Translations under genes and position numbers: made by a program
The notes under the pieces: generated by a model
Told to the model about the DNA's origin: nothing
Databases searched by the model: none
The model's input: only the letters and a program-made list of their open reading frames with translations
Shown here: positions 1-6,251 of the stretch, in pieces
Position numbering within the stretch: the first letter of the stretch is position 1
Layout of the letters: every line of letters starts with the position of its first letter
Source of the DNA: Gemmatimonadota bacterium
GTDB taxonomy: Bacteria; Gemmatimonadota; Gemmatimonadetes; Gemmatimonadales; Gemmatimonadaceae
DNA: 8,583 bases
NCBI GenBank assembly: GCA_029884515.1
Contig: JAOUHR010000060.1
Coordinates: 1-8,583, forward strand
Direction of reading: 5' to 3'

Positions 1-287
1 GTGCTCTCGAGGCGCGACGAGCGCAGGAGCGGCCACGAGAGCACCACCACGCCGAAGACGAGCGAGGTGACCGCCCACCACCACGGCACACGCATCATGG
101 GCGCGACGAACATGCCGAAGCCCGTGCTCATCGCCAGCGGCGGGATGACGATCGACCGCGGCGTCACCGGCACGCGGGTCTCGTGCACGCGCCAGGCGAG
201 GAGGGCCACGCCGCCGAAGATGGGCCCGATGCGGAGCGCAGGCCGGAGCACGGATTCGTGGCGGGCGTACCAGTCGAAGAGCGTCAC
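1..287 (-). CDS. CcdC-family (DUF1453) membrane protein, 3' part outside the window
   Basis: Read on the minus strand, the GTG at 287-285 opens 95 codons with no stop before the window edge, so the C-terminal end is missing. The product has hydrophobic segments at about residues 19-32, 46-63 and 69-88. Residues 46-60 (IVIPPLAMSTGFGMF), then R66-x-P68 and a segment ending in S84-W85-P86-L87, match the hallmark of Bacillus CcdC and DUF1453 proteins, integral membrane proteins linked to cytochrome c maturation. The usual length is about 150-160 residues, so roughly 60 are missing. The GTG start is supported by AGGA eight bases upstream and by the poor fit of earlier codons. No cytochrome c or ccdA gene is in view, so a role in cytochrome maturation is family knowledge only. 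The gene is divergent from the M1 peptidase. Family match is fairly secure; function is not. Confidence 0.75.
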   Translation of the reverse strand, partial: MTLFDWYARHESVLRPALRIGPIFGGVALLAWRVHETRVPVTPRSIVIPPLAMSTGFGMFVAPMMRVPWWWAVTSLVFGVVVLSWPLLRSSRLES

Positions 288-330
288 CGGGAGGATCCTG
301 GCCAGGGCGGCCTGTGGACGGACCGCAGAC

Positions 331-356
331 GGGCCGCGCGCGCTCCGCGCGGACCC
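331..356. repeat. GC-rich inverted repeat in the divergent ccdC-like / M1 spacer
   Basis: CCGCGCG at 334-340 and CGCGCGG at 346-352 form a perfect 7-base-pair stem around a 5-base loop. GGG at 331-333 can add three pairs with CCC at 354-356 across a bulged A353. No T-run follows on either strand, so it does not look like an intrinsic terminator. It lies in the presumed 5' leader of the minus-strand CcdC-like gene, about 44 bases from its start, and could be an operator or leader hairpin. In GC-rich DNA such a stem can also arise by chance. The rest of the spacer (288-459) shows no well-spaced sigma-70 promoter. Confidence 0.35.
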
Positions 357-459
357 CTTGACCTTACCACGGTGCGCGACCGGCCGTAACATCGACGCGT
401 GTTGCGCCGGCGCCCGTCGCCCGACGGGCGCGGCCCTTCCCCCTCCGATACCCGAGTCC

Positions 460-2106
460 GTGCCGAACCCGCTGTCGCCGTATCCGCTGCTGATGCTGCT
501 CGCGATCCTCCTGCCGGCACGCGCCGGCGCGCCGACGGACACCTATCCCCGCCAGCCGCTCGACGTCGAGCACTACCGCTTCGCGCTCACCCTCGCGGAC
601 AGCACCGACCGCATCGAGGGCGAGGCCACCGTGCGCATGCGCCTGCTCGCCGATGGACTCACCTCGGTGCAGTTGGACCTCGCCGACGCCTCGGTCGCGC
701 GCGCGGGGCGCGGCATGCGCGTGCGCGCCGTGACCAGCGCCGGCCGGCCGCTCGCCTTCACGCACCACGCCGACCGCCTCGCCATCACGCTCGAGGCGCC
801 TTCCACCAATGGGCAGGTGGTGGCGTTCACCGTGCGCTACGCCGGCATCCCGGCCGACGGCCTCCAGATCAAGCCCGATCCGCACGGCGACCGCGCCTTC
901 TTCTCCGACGACTGGCCCGACAAGGCGCGGCAGTGGCTCCCCGTGATCGACCACATCTCCGACAAGGCGACCATGGAGATGGACGTGGTCGCGCCCGCGC
1001 ACTACCAGGTGATCTCCAACGGGCTCCGCGTGGAGGAGACCGACCTCCCGGATGACACGCGGCGCACGGTCTGGCGCGAGTCGGTGCCGATCGCGCCCTG
1101 GCTCTACGTGCTCGGCGTGGCGCGCTTCGCCGTCGAGCGCGTGGGGGAGTACCGTGGGATCCCGATCGAGACGTGGGTGTTCGCCAAGGACCGCGACGCG
1201 GGCTTCCACGACTTCGCCGTGCCGACGAAGGACGTGCTGGCCTTCTACAGCGAGTGGATCGGCCCCTTCTCGTACGAGAAGCTCGCCAACGTGCAGAGCA
1301 ACTCGGTGGCGGGCGGGATGGAGGCGGCATCCGCGATCTTCTACAGCGCCGGGAGCGTCACGGGCACGCGCAGCGTCCGCTGGCGCAACGTCGTCATCCA
1401 CGAGATCGCGCACCAGTGGTTCGGCGACGCCGTCACCGAGCGTGACTGGGACGACGTCTGGCTGAGCGAGGGGTTCGCGACCTACTTCACGCTCCTCTTC
1501 ATCGAGCACGCGTACGGACGCGACGAGTTCGTCGCCGGCCTCAGGTCCTCGCGGCAGACGGTGGTGGATTTCGACGCCAAGGACCCCACCTACCGCGTGG
1601 TGCACGACAACCTCGCCGACATGTCGAAGGTCACCTCGGCGATGACCTACCAGAAGGGGAGCTGGGTGCTGCACATGCTGCGACAGCGTCTCGGCGACGA
1701 CCGCTTCTGGGCGGGGATCCGCGACTATTACGCGCGCCATCGCGACGGCAGCGCCTCCACCGCCGACTTCCGGCGCGCGATGGAGACCGCTTCCGGCGAC
1801 ACGCTCGGCGGGTTCTTCGACCAGTGGCTCTACCGCGGGGGGATCCCGCGCGTCGAGGCCACGTGGCGGTGGGACGCGCGTCGGCGGGAGGTGACGATCA
1901 GCGCGCGGCAGGTGCAGCCGGGCGCGCCGTTCGCCGTCGGCCTCGACGTGGCGATCGACGTGCGGGGGGCCGCGCGTGTCGTGCGTCCGCTCGTCTTCCG
2001 TGACGGGGTCGCCACGCTCACGCTCGCAGCCGAAGGGGAGCCGGCCGCCGTCACGTTCGACCCCGACGTGCGCCAACTCTTCGACGGGCGCATCAGCCGG
2101 CGCTGA
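460..2106 (+). CDS. Secreted M1-family zinc metallopeptidase (aminopeptidase N / LTA4H-like)
   Basis: Numbered from the GTG at 460 the protein has 548 residues. The zinc site is HEIAH at 314-318, with the third ligand Glu exactly 18 residues later (E337, in LSEGFATYF): the HExxH-x18-E signature of M1. GGMEA at 285-289 is the exopeptidase GxMEN motif with its Asn replaced by Ala. Y397 (MTYQKGSW) is the expected catalytic Tyr. An N-terminal beta domain covers about 25-210, the thermolysin-like domain about 210-460, and a short beta-rich tail replaces the long helical C-domain of aminopeptidase N; overall length is closer to leukotriene-A4-hydrolase types. The start is uncertain. The frame is open from base 1, but 1-287 is coding on the other strand. 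GTG 460 gives a hydrophobic leader with a plausible cut after ARA (residues 20-22), yet without the usual basic residue and without a clear Shine-Dalgarno; ATG 493 is the alternative. Probably cleaves N-terminal residues from peptides outside the cytoplasm. Confidence 0.9.
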   Translation: MPNPLSPYPLLMLLAILLPARAGAPTDTYPRQPLDVEHYRFALTLADSTDRIEGEATVRMRLLADGLTSVQLDLADASVARAGRGMRVRAVTSAGRPLAFTHHADRLAITLEAPSTNGQVVAFTVRYAGIPADGLQIKPDPHGDRAFFSDDWPDKARQWLPVIDHISDKATMEMDVVAPAHYQVISNGLRVEETDLPDDTRRTVWRESVPIAPWLYVLGVARFAVERVGEYRGIPIETWVFAKDRDAGFHDFAVPTKDVLAFYSEWIGPFSYEKLANVQSNSVAGGMEAASAIFYSAGSVTGTRSVRWRNVVIHEIAHQWFGDAVTERDWDDVWLSEGFATYFTLLFIEHAYGRDEFVAGLRSSRQTVVDFDAKDPTYRVVHDNLADMSKVTSAMTYQKGSWVLHMLRQRLGDDRFWAGIRDYYARHRDGSASTADFRRAMETASGDTLGGFFDQWLYRGGIPRVEATWRWDARRREVTISARQVQPGAPFAVGLDVAIDVRGAARVVRPLVFRDGVATLTLAAEGEPAAVTFDPDVRQLFDGRISRR

Positions 2107-2143
2107 GGTCGCGCCCGGGCGCACGGCGCGCCAGAATACACCC

Positions 2144-2162
2144 CTCCTCCCCCTGAAAGGAG
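2144..2162 (+). promoter_or_regulatory. Strong Shine-Dalgarno of the VOC gene with an upstream complement
   Basis: AAAGGAG at 2156-2162 lies five bases before GTG 2168 and fixes that start. CTCCT at 2144-2148 is complementary to AGGAG at 2158-2162 with a nine-base loop, so the leader could fold over its own ribosome site. The stem has only five pairs and may be fortuitous. The 61-base gap after the M1 gene otherwise shows no T-run terminator and no convincing promoter. Confidence 0.4.
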
Positions 2163-2167
2163 ATCCC

Positions 2168-2536
2168 GTGGACCTCGGCGCATTCTCGATCAGCCTCTCC
2201 GTGAAGGACATCGCCGTCTCACGGACCTTCTACGAGAAGTTCGGCTTCACGCACTTCGGCGGCGACGGCAAGGCCTGGGAGATCCTGAAGAACGGCGATC
2301 ACATCATCGGCCTCTTCCAGGGGATGTTCGAAGGGAACATCCTCACGTTCAATCCGGGTTGGGACCAGGACGCGAAACCCACCGCCAAGTTCACCGACGT
2401 GCGGGAGCTGCAGAAGGCGCTCAAGGCGAAGGGCGTGAAGCTCACGACCGAGGCCGACGAGACGACCAGCGGCCCCGCGAGCTTCGCCTGCGTGGATCCC
2501 GACGGGAACGCCATCCTCGTCGACCAGCACCGCTGA
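2168..2536 (+). CDS. VOC-superfamily (glyoxalase / bleomycin-resistance fold) protein
   Basis: This 122-residue protein shows the layout of a VOC module: a first beta strand and turn (SISLSVKDI, about 7-15), the helix start with FYEKFGF at 21-27, and the closing DPDGN at 110-114. One chain of this size normally dimerises to complete the paired beta-alpha-beta-beta-beta fold. The metal ligands of classical members are missing: the His expected in the first strand is Ser, and the Glu expected three residues after DPDGN is L117. Glyoxalase I or dioxygenase chemistry is therefore not supported, and a substrate-binding or metal-free role is possible. GTG 2168 is chosen for its strong AAAGGAG site. 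The gene follows the M1 peptidase by 61 bases and precedes the channel gene by 10, suggesting co-transcription with the latter. Family secure, substrate unknown. Confidence 0.88.
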   Translation: MDLGAFSISLSVKDIAVSRTFYEKFGFTHFGGDGKAWEILKNGDHIIGLFQGMFEGNILTFNPGWDQDAKPTAKFTDVRELQKALKAKGVKLTTEADETTSGPASFACVDPDGNAILVDQHR

Positions 2537-2546
2537 GGGCCGGCCA

Positions 2547-3122
2547 GTGGGGAAGAACCGCATGGAGGCCTTCAGCGACGGCGTGATCGCGATCATCATC
2601 ACCATCATGGTGCTGGAGATGAAGGTGCCGCACGGCGACGGCCTCGACTCCCTCGCCCCCCTGTTGCCGGTGTTCCTGAGCTACGTGTTGAGCTTCACCT
2701 TCCTCGGCATCTACTGGAACAACCACCACCACCTGGTCCATGCGGTCAAGCACGTCTCCGGCGCGACGCTCTGGGCCAACCTCCACCTGCTCTTCTGGCT
2801 CTCCCTCGTGCCCTTCGTGACCGGATGGATGGGCGAGAACCACTTCCACGCGATCCCGGTGGCGCTCTATGGGGGCGTGATGTTGATGGCGGGAGTGGCG
2901 TACTACATCCTCGTCCGCGTGCTGATCTCGCATCACGGCGCCGAGTCCACCATCGCCAAGGCGATCGGCAACGATGCCAAGGGCCGGATCTCGCTCGTCG
3001 CGAACCTCGCGGCGATCCCACTGGCGTTCGTCAGCCCGTGGATCTCGATGGCCATCTACCTCGGCGTGGCGATCATGTGGTTCGTCCCCGACCGGCGGAT
3101 CGAGCGCGTGCTCACCGGCTGA
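2547..3122 (+). CDS. TMEM175-type (DUF1211) potassium channel family protein
   Basis: The 191-residue product begins with R5-MEA-F9-S10-D11-G, the RxxxFSD signature at the start of the first membrane helix in TMEM175 proteins. Six hydrophobic segments can be placed at about 12-25, 38-57, 73-94, 103-126, 148-163 and 164-181. The WNNHHHL stretch (57-63) at the end of helix 2 is typical as well. Bacterial members are single six-helix subunits that form tetrameric, potassium-permeable leak channels, whereas the animal lysosomal protein has two such repeats; the length here fits one bacterial repeat. GTG 2547 is chosen because it keeps the basic GKNR lead-in, and GAGGG overlapping the stop of the VOC gene lies about eight bases upstream; ATG 2562 is the alternative. 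Ion selectivity was not tested and is inferred from the family. Confidence 0.9.
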   Translation: MGKNRMEAFSDGVIAIIITIMVLEMKVPHGDGLDSLAPLLPVFLSYVLSFTFLGIYWNNHHHLVHAVKHVSGATLWANLHLLFWLSLVPFVTGWMGENHFHAIPVALYGGVMLMAGVAYYILVRVLISHHGAESTIAKAIGNDAKGRISLVANLAAIPLAFVSPWISMAIYLGVAIMWFVPDRRIERVLTG

Positions 3123-3124
3123 GC

Positions 3125-3970
3125 CTACCGCGACAGCGTCTCACACGCCGCAGGCTCCCCGCGGTCGAACCCCGCCCGGAACCACTGCATCCGCTGCGCG
3201 CTGCTCCCGTGCGTGAAGCTCTCGGGATGCACGCCGCCGCCGGACTGCTGCTGCAGGCGGTCGTCCCCCACCGCAGCCGCCGCCGCGAGCCCCTCCTCGA
3301 GGTCGCCGGACTCGAGATCGCCGCGCTGGGCGGCGCCATGCGCCCACACGCCGGCGTAGCAGTCGGCCTGGAGTTCGAGGGCCACACTCAACGCGTTGCG
3401 CGAGTCGGGACGTGACTCCTGCGCGCGCCGCACCGCCTCGTCGGTGCCGAGCTCGTGCTGCACATGGTGCCCGATCTCGTGCGCGAGCACGTAGGCCTGC
3501 GCGAAGTCGCCCGGCGCGCCGTACTTCCGCTGGAGCTCGTCGAAGAACCCGAGGTCGAGGTAGACCTTCTGGTCGGCCGGGCAGTAGAACGGGCCCATCG
3601 CGGACGAGGCGTTCCCGCATCCGGACGACACGCCGCCGCGGAAGAGCACGAGCTTGGCGTCGGTGTAGGCGGCGCCCTGCCGCGCGAGGAGGCTCCGCCA
3701 CGTTCCCTGGGCGTCATCCAGGGTCGCCGACATGAACCGCACCATCGGCTCCTCGGCCGCATCCTCGATCGGGGCCGGCGCCGCGCTGGTCGATCCCCCG
3801 CCCTGCGCCTGGTCCATCACGCCGATCAGCTCGAGCGGGTTCGCGCCGGTGAAGAGGGAGACGCCGAGCACCACCAGGAGCCCCACGATCCCGAGGCCGC
3901 CCGCGGCACGGCCACCGCCACCGCGCCGGTCCTCGAGGTTGGACGACCGCCCACTGTCACGCCATCGCAT
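3125..3970 (-). CDS. ypfJ: YpfJ-family neutral zinc metallopeptidase, membrane-anchored
   Basis: The 281-residue protein has the family's standard plan. A short basic N-terminus (MRWR, then SSNLEDRRGGGG at 9-20) precedes one membrane helix at about 24-42 and a low-complexity linker to about 75, followed by the peptidase domain. The zinc site is H164-E165-I-G-H168-H169-V-Q, and E199 in ELQADCYAGVW (199-209) is the probable third ligand. FTHGSSAQRMQWF (252-264) is the conserved C-terminal block. C118 and C130 may form a disulfide outside the cytoplasm. Length matches E. coli YpfJ (about 290); the substrate is not established for the family. ATG 3970 directly abuts the TAG of the upstream glycosidase-like lipoprotein gene, and GGAGG (3981-3977 on this strand) lies six bases before it, so translation is probably coupled. 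The stop is two bases from that of the convergent TMEM175-like gene. Confidence 0.93.
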   Translation of the reverse strand: MRWRDSGRSSNLEDRRGGGGRAAGGLGIVGLLVVLGVSLFTGANPLELIGVMDQAQGGGSTSAAPAPIEDAAEEPMVRFMSATLDDAQGTWRSLLARQGAAYTDAKLVLFRGGVSSGCGNASSAMGPFYCPADQKVYLDLGFFDELQRKYGAPGDFAQAYVLAHEIGHHVQHELGTDEAVRRAQESRPDSRNALSVALELQADCYAGVWAHGAAQRGDLESGDLEEGLAAAAAVGDDRLQQQSGGGVHPESFTHGSSAQRMQWFRAGFDRGEPAACETLSR

Positions 3971-5065
3971 CTACCGCCTCCCGAATGCGCGCACGGAATC
4001 CCACGCCGGCTTCGCAGTGCGATCCTGCCGCCGGAGTCCCAGGTAGCAAAGGTATTCGCGGAACGCGGTGTTGGGCCCGGTGCCATAGTAGGTGAGCAGG
4101 TCGTCGCAGAGTGCCGGCGGGAAGTCGTGCAGTGCGAACACGCTGAAGAACGGGATCGCGCCGGACCCGAGCGTGCTCCACGCCGCGAGCGACGTGGCGA
4201 AGAAGCGCGCCTGGAGGTCCTCGCTCCCCCCGTTCACGGAGCTGCTCGACTGCCCGAACTCCTGCACGAGCACCGGCTTGCCCGCCGCAAGCGTGACCAT
4301 CTCCGTGAGCGCCTGCGCACCGGCGGAGGGCTGGAGCGCGAGGAACCCGTTGCTGTTGCCATAGTAGGTGTAGACCGCGACGTCGGCGAGGGCATTGAGC
4401 GACTGCACCTGGGTGCGCCACGGGCCTCGCGCGCCGTCGAAGATCGTCGCCACGCCCACCGGCAGTCCCGGCTTGAGCCCGCGCAGATACGTCCGGGCCT
4501 GGGAGAAGAACGTGCCATACGCGCCCCATTCGCTCGCCGGACCGAGGTACGCATCCACCTCGTTGCCGATCGCGAAATACGCGACGTTCGCGACGAGGAG
4601 CGGCGCGACCTGGTCGAGCAGCGCGCGGAATCGCAGCTGCATCTGGGGGGCATCCCACGCCACCGCCATCAAGTCGGTCGGAACCTCCTTGCGGTTCGTG
4701 TTGATCACGTGGATGCTGACGAAGATCCGCGTGAAGCCCGTCCCCGACACGGCCTGCATCACCGCTTGGAGCCCGGCCAGCTGGTACTGCCCGGCGCTCG
4801 GCTCGAGCTCGTTCCAGCGGAAGGCCGCGTAGAAGCCGCGCGCACCCGCGTCGTACGTCGCCTGGATCGCGTCGAGCACTTCCTGCCCGTTGGCGGCAGG
4901 GATGTTGGCGGTGGTCGGCGTGATGGAGAGCACTCCCCCGGCGGGGATCCGCGGCGCAGCTCCCGAGGGGGCTGCGGGAGCGGGATTGCAGGCCGCCGCC
5001 GTGACGCAAGCCACGGTCACGATCGTCAACCGGATGCGGCGGATGATGGTCCGGGTCACGCTCAC
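3971..5065 (-). CDS. Lipoprotein with a clan GH-A-like glycoside hydrolase barrel
   Basis: From GTG 5065 the product has 364 residues. It opens with a basic n-region (R5, R9, R10, R12), a hydrophobic stretch and AAAC at 23-26, so Cys26 is the likely lipidated residue; a Pro/Ala-rich linker runs to about 42. The rest looks like a TIM barrel: W84-N-E-L-E-P (84-89) resembles the strand-2 motif of GH5/GH10/GH42-like enzymes. IGNE at 166-169 gives a candidate acid/base Glu169, and VQEFG at 267-271 a candidate nucleophile Glu269, 100 residues later. This NE plus late E arrangement is the clan GH-A pattern. C320 and C340 may pair near the end. I cannot assign a GH family or substrate. There is no Shine-Dalgarno before GTG 5065; the second GTG (5059) may be the true start. 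Its stop abuts the ypfJ start, so the two proteins are probably made together. Confidence 0.72.
   Translation of the reverse strand: MSVTRTIIRRIRLTIVTVACVTAAACNPAPAAPSGAAPRIPAGGVLSITPTTANIPAANGQEVLDAIQATYDAGARGFYAAFRWNELEPSAGQYQLAGLQAVMQAVSGTGFTRIFVSIHVINTNRKEVPTDLMAVAWDAPQMQLRFRALLDQVAPLLVANVAYFAIGNEVDAYLGPASEWGAYGTFFSQARTYLRGLKPGLPVGVATIFDGARGPWRTQVQSLNALADVAVYTYYGNSNGFLALQPSAGAQALTEMVTLAAGKPVLVQEFGQSSSSVNGGSEDLQARFFATSLAAWSTLGSGAIPFFSVFALHDFPPALCDDLLTYYGTGPNTAFREYLCYLGLRRQDRTAKPAWDSVRAFGRR
3977..3981 (-). promoter_or_regulatory. Ribosome binding site of ypfJ inside the upstream gene
   Basis: On the minus strand GGAGG (plus-strand CCTCC) lies within the last codons of the glycosidase-like lipoprotein gene, six bases before the ypfJ ATG. 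It confirms that start and means the terminating ribosome uncovers or reuses the site. Confidence 0.75.
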
Positions 5066-5071
5066 AAGATA
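5066..5071 (-). promoter_or_regulatory. Candidate -10 element for a leaderless transcript of the glycosidase-like lipoprotein gene
   Basis: TATCTT on the minus strand matches four of six bases of TATAAT. Counting seven bases downstream puts +1 at 5059, which is the G of the second in-frame GTG (5059-5057). With no Shine-Dalgarno in front of either GTG, a leaderless message starting there is possible. No good -35 is visible at 16-19 bases upstream, so the call is weak. Confidence 0.35.
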
Positions 5072-5106
5072 AGCAACGCCGCTTCGCGGCAGGAATCACA
5101 CCGTAC

Positions 5107-5137
5107 CGGGGACGCGGCGTCCCGCGGACGGTCCCCG
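5107..5137. repeat. Inverted repeat upstream of topoisomerase IB
   Basis: CGGGGAC at 5107-5113 and GTCCCCG at 5131-5137 are perfect complements around a 17-base interior. A competing smaller stem uses GGGAC 5109-5113 and GTCCC 5119-5123. The repeat lies in the 91-base divergent spacer, just before the topoisomerase ribosome site. It could be an operator or a leader structure; no T-run follows on either strand. Confidence 0.4.
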
Positions 5138-5144
5138 ATGCATC

Positions 5145-5150
5145 GAGGGA
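5145..5150 (+). promoter_or_regulatory. Shine-Dalgarno supporting a CTG start of topoisomerase IB
   Basis: GAGGGA ends six bases before CTG 5157. No ATG, GTG or TTG is in frame between this site and GTG 5217, and the conserved N-terminal sequence of the family already begins before 5217. The site is therefore the main evidence for initiation at CTG. Confidence 0.55.
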
Positions 5151-5156
5151 ATCGCC

Positions 5157-6212
5157 CTGGCTTCCGAGCTCAAGGATGAACACGTCGCGGCCGCAAGGGC
5201 CGCCGGGCTCACGTATGTGACCGACGGCATCCCGGGCATCACCCGGCGCCGGGCGGGCAAGGGATTCGCGTTCTACGCGCCCACCGGCGCGCGCATCAGC
5301 GACGCCGCCCAGCGCCGCCGGCTCGCCTCCCTCGCCATCCCGCCCGCCTGGACCGACGTCTGGATCTGCCCCGAGCCCGACGGACACATCCAGGCGACCG
5401 CGCGCGACGCCAAGGGACGCAAGCAATACCGCTACCACCCGAAGTTCCGCGCCGAGCGCGACGAGTCGAAGTTCGGCCGCATGCTCGCCTTCAGCGCGGC
5501 ACTGCCACGGCTCCGCGAACGCATCGAGGAGGACCTCCAGGGCCCCGGCCTGACGCGCCGGAAGCTCCTTGCCACGCTCGTCCGTCTGCTCGACAAGACC
5601 CTCATCCGGATCGGGAACGAGGAGTACCTCAAGTCGAACAAGTCGGTGGGGCTCACCACCATGCGGCGGCGACACGTGGTGGTGGAGGGACACACACTCA
5701 CCTTCACCTTCCGCGGCAAGAGCGGCGTGCAGCATGAGATCGCGGTCACCGACCAGCGGCTCGCCCGGATCGTGCGCTCCCTCCAGGATCAGCCCGGGCA
5801 GGAGCTCTTCCATTACCGCGACGACGACGGCCAGCGCGTGAGCATCGACTCGGGCGACGTGAACGAGTATCTCCGCGAACTCACGGCGAGCGACGTGACG
5901 GCGAAGGATTTCCGCACCTGGAGCGGCACGATGCTCGCGGCGAGGGCGCTGCGCGACCTGGGGCCCGCGGCGAACGAGGCCGAGGCGCGGCGCAACGTGA
6001 ACAGGGCGCTCGACCTCGTGGCCAAGCGGCTCGGCAACACCCGTGCGGTGGCCCGCAAGTACTACGTGCACCCCGCCATCATCGACGCGTACCACCGTGG
6101 CGTCACCACGCCCGAACCGCGACGCACACGGCGTCGCGAACGGCCCTCGGCCGCGCTGCGGCGCGAGGAAGTGGTGGTGCTGCAGTTCCTGCACGACGCC
6201 CTGGACCGCTAG
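5157..6212 (+). CDS. DNA topoisomerase IB (poxvirus/bacterial type)
   Basis: From CTG 5157 the protein has 351 residues, within the family's usual range. The bacterial N-terminal block reads AAGLTYVTDGIPGITRRR (about 14-31), then IPPAWTDVWICP and ATARDAKGRKQYRYHP, all diagnostic. Catalytic residues are recognisable: R151 (IRIGNEEY), K188 (RGKSG), R253 (DFRTWSGT) and the nucleophile Tyr303 in RKYYVHP, where the usual Ser before it is also Tyr. The C-terminal 30 residues are a basic tail. The enzyme relaxes supercoils through a 3'-phosphotyrosyl intermediate. GTG 5217 is the first conventional start, but it removes the conserved AAGLTYV block, whose frame continues open upstream; CTG 5157 with GAGGGA six bases before it gives MASELKDEHV and is preferred. 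It heads the rightward block, 39 bases before the next gene. Function is secure, start is not. Confidence 0.92.
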   Translation: MASELKDEHVAAARAAGLTYVTDGIPGITRRRAGKGFAFYAPTGARISDAAQRRRLASLAIPPAWTDVWICPEPDGHIQATARDAKGRKQYRYHPKFRAERDESKFGRMLAFSAALPRLRERIEEDLQGPGLTRRKLLATLVRLLDKTLIRIGNEEYLKSNKSVGLTTMRRRHVVVEGHTLTFTFRGKSGVQHEIAVTDQRLARIVRSLQDQPGQELFHYRDDDGQRVSIDSGDVNEYLRELTASDVTAKDFRTWSGTMLAARALRDLGPAANEAEARRNVNRALDLVAKRLGNTRAVARKYYVHPAIIDAYHRGVTTPEPRRTRRRERPSAALRREEVVVLQFLHDALDR

Positions 6213-6251
6213 CGTGCGGCGGGCGGCGCCCCCCTTCGATGAGGTCGCACC

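Noticed and set aside
358..392. TTGACC (358-363) and TAACAT (387-392) as a sigma-70 promoter for the M1 gene
   Set aside because: The individual boxes look good, but the spacer is 23 bases against about 17 expected. The start it would imply, at GTG 399, opens a frame other than that of the peptidase.
1..459. Extension of the M1 peptidase frame to base 1
   Set aside because: The frame is open, but 1-287 encodes a recognisable CcdC-like protein on the other strand, and the added residues are low-complexity Arg/Ala/Pro sequence with no M1 similarity.
364..2211. 615-codon open frame on the minus strand opposite the M1 gene
   Set aside because: GC-rich shadow. It has Arg/Gly/His-heavy composition and no motif, and the plus strand carries an intact M1 catalytic domain.
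3455..5179. 574-codon plus-strand open frame opposite ypfJ and the glycosidase-like lipoprotein gene
   Set aside because: It spans two convincing minus-strand genes and their junction, and its translation is charged low-complexity sequence without domain signals.
6213..6251. GGGC-GGC-GCCC hairpin after topoisomerase IB as a terminator
   Set aside because: The stem is only four pairs, no T-run follows, and the next gene begins at once; read-through is more likely.
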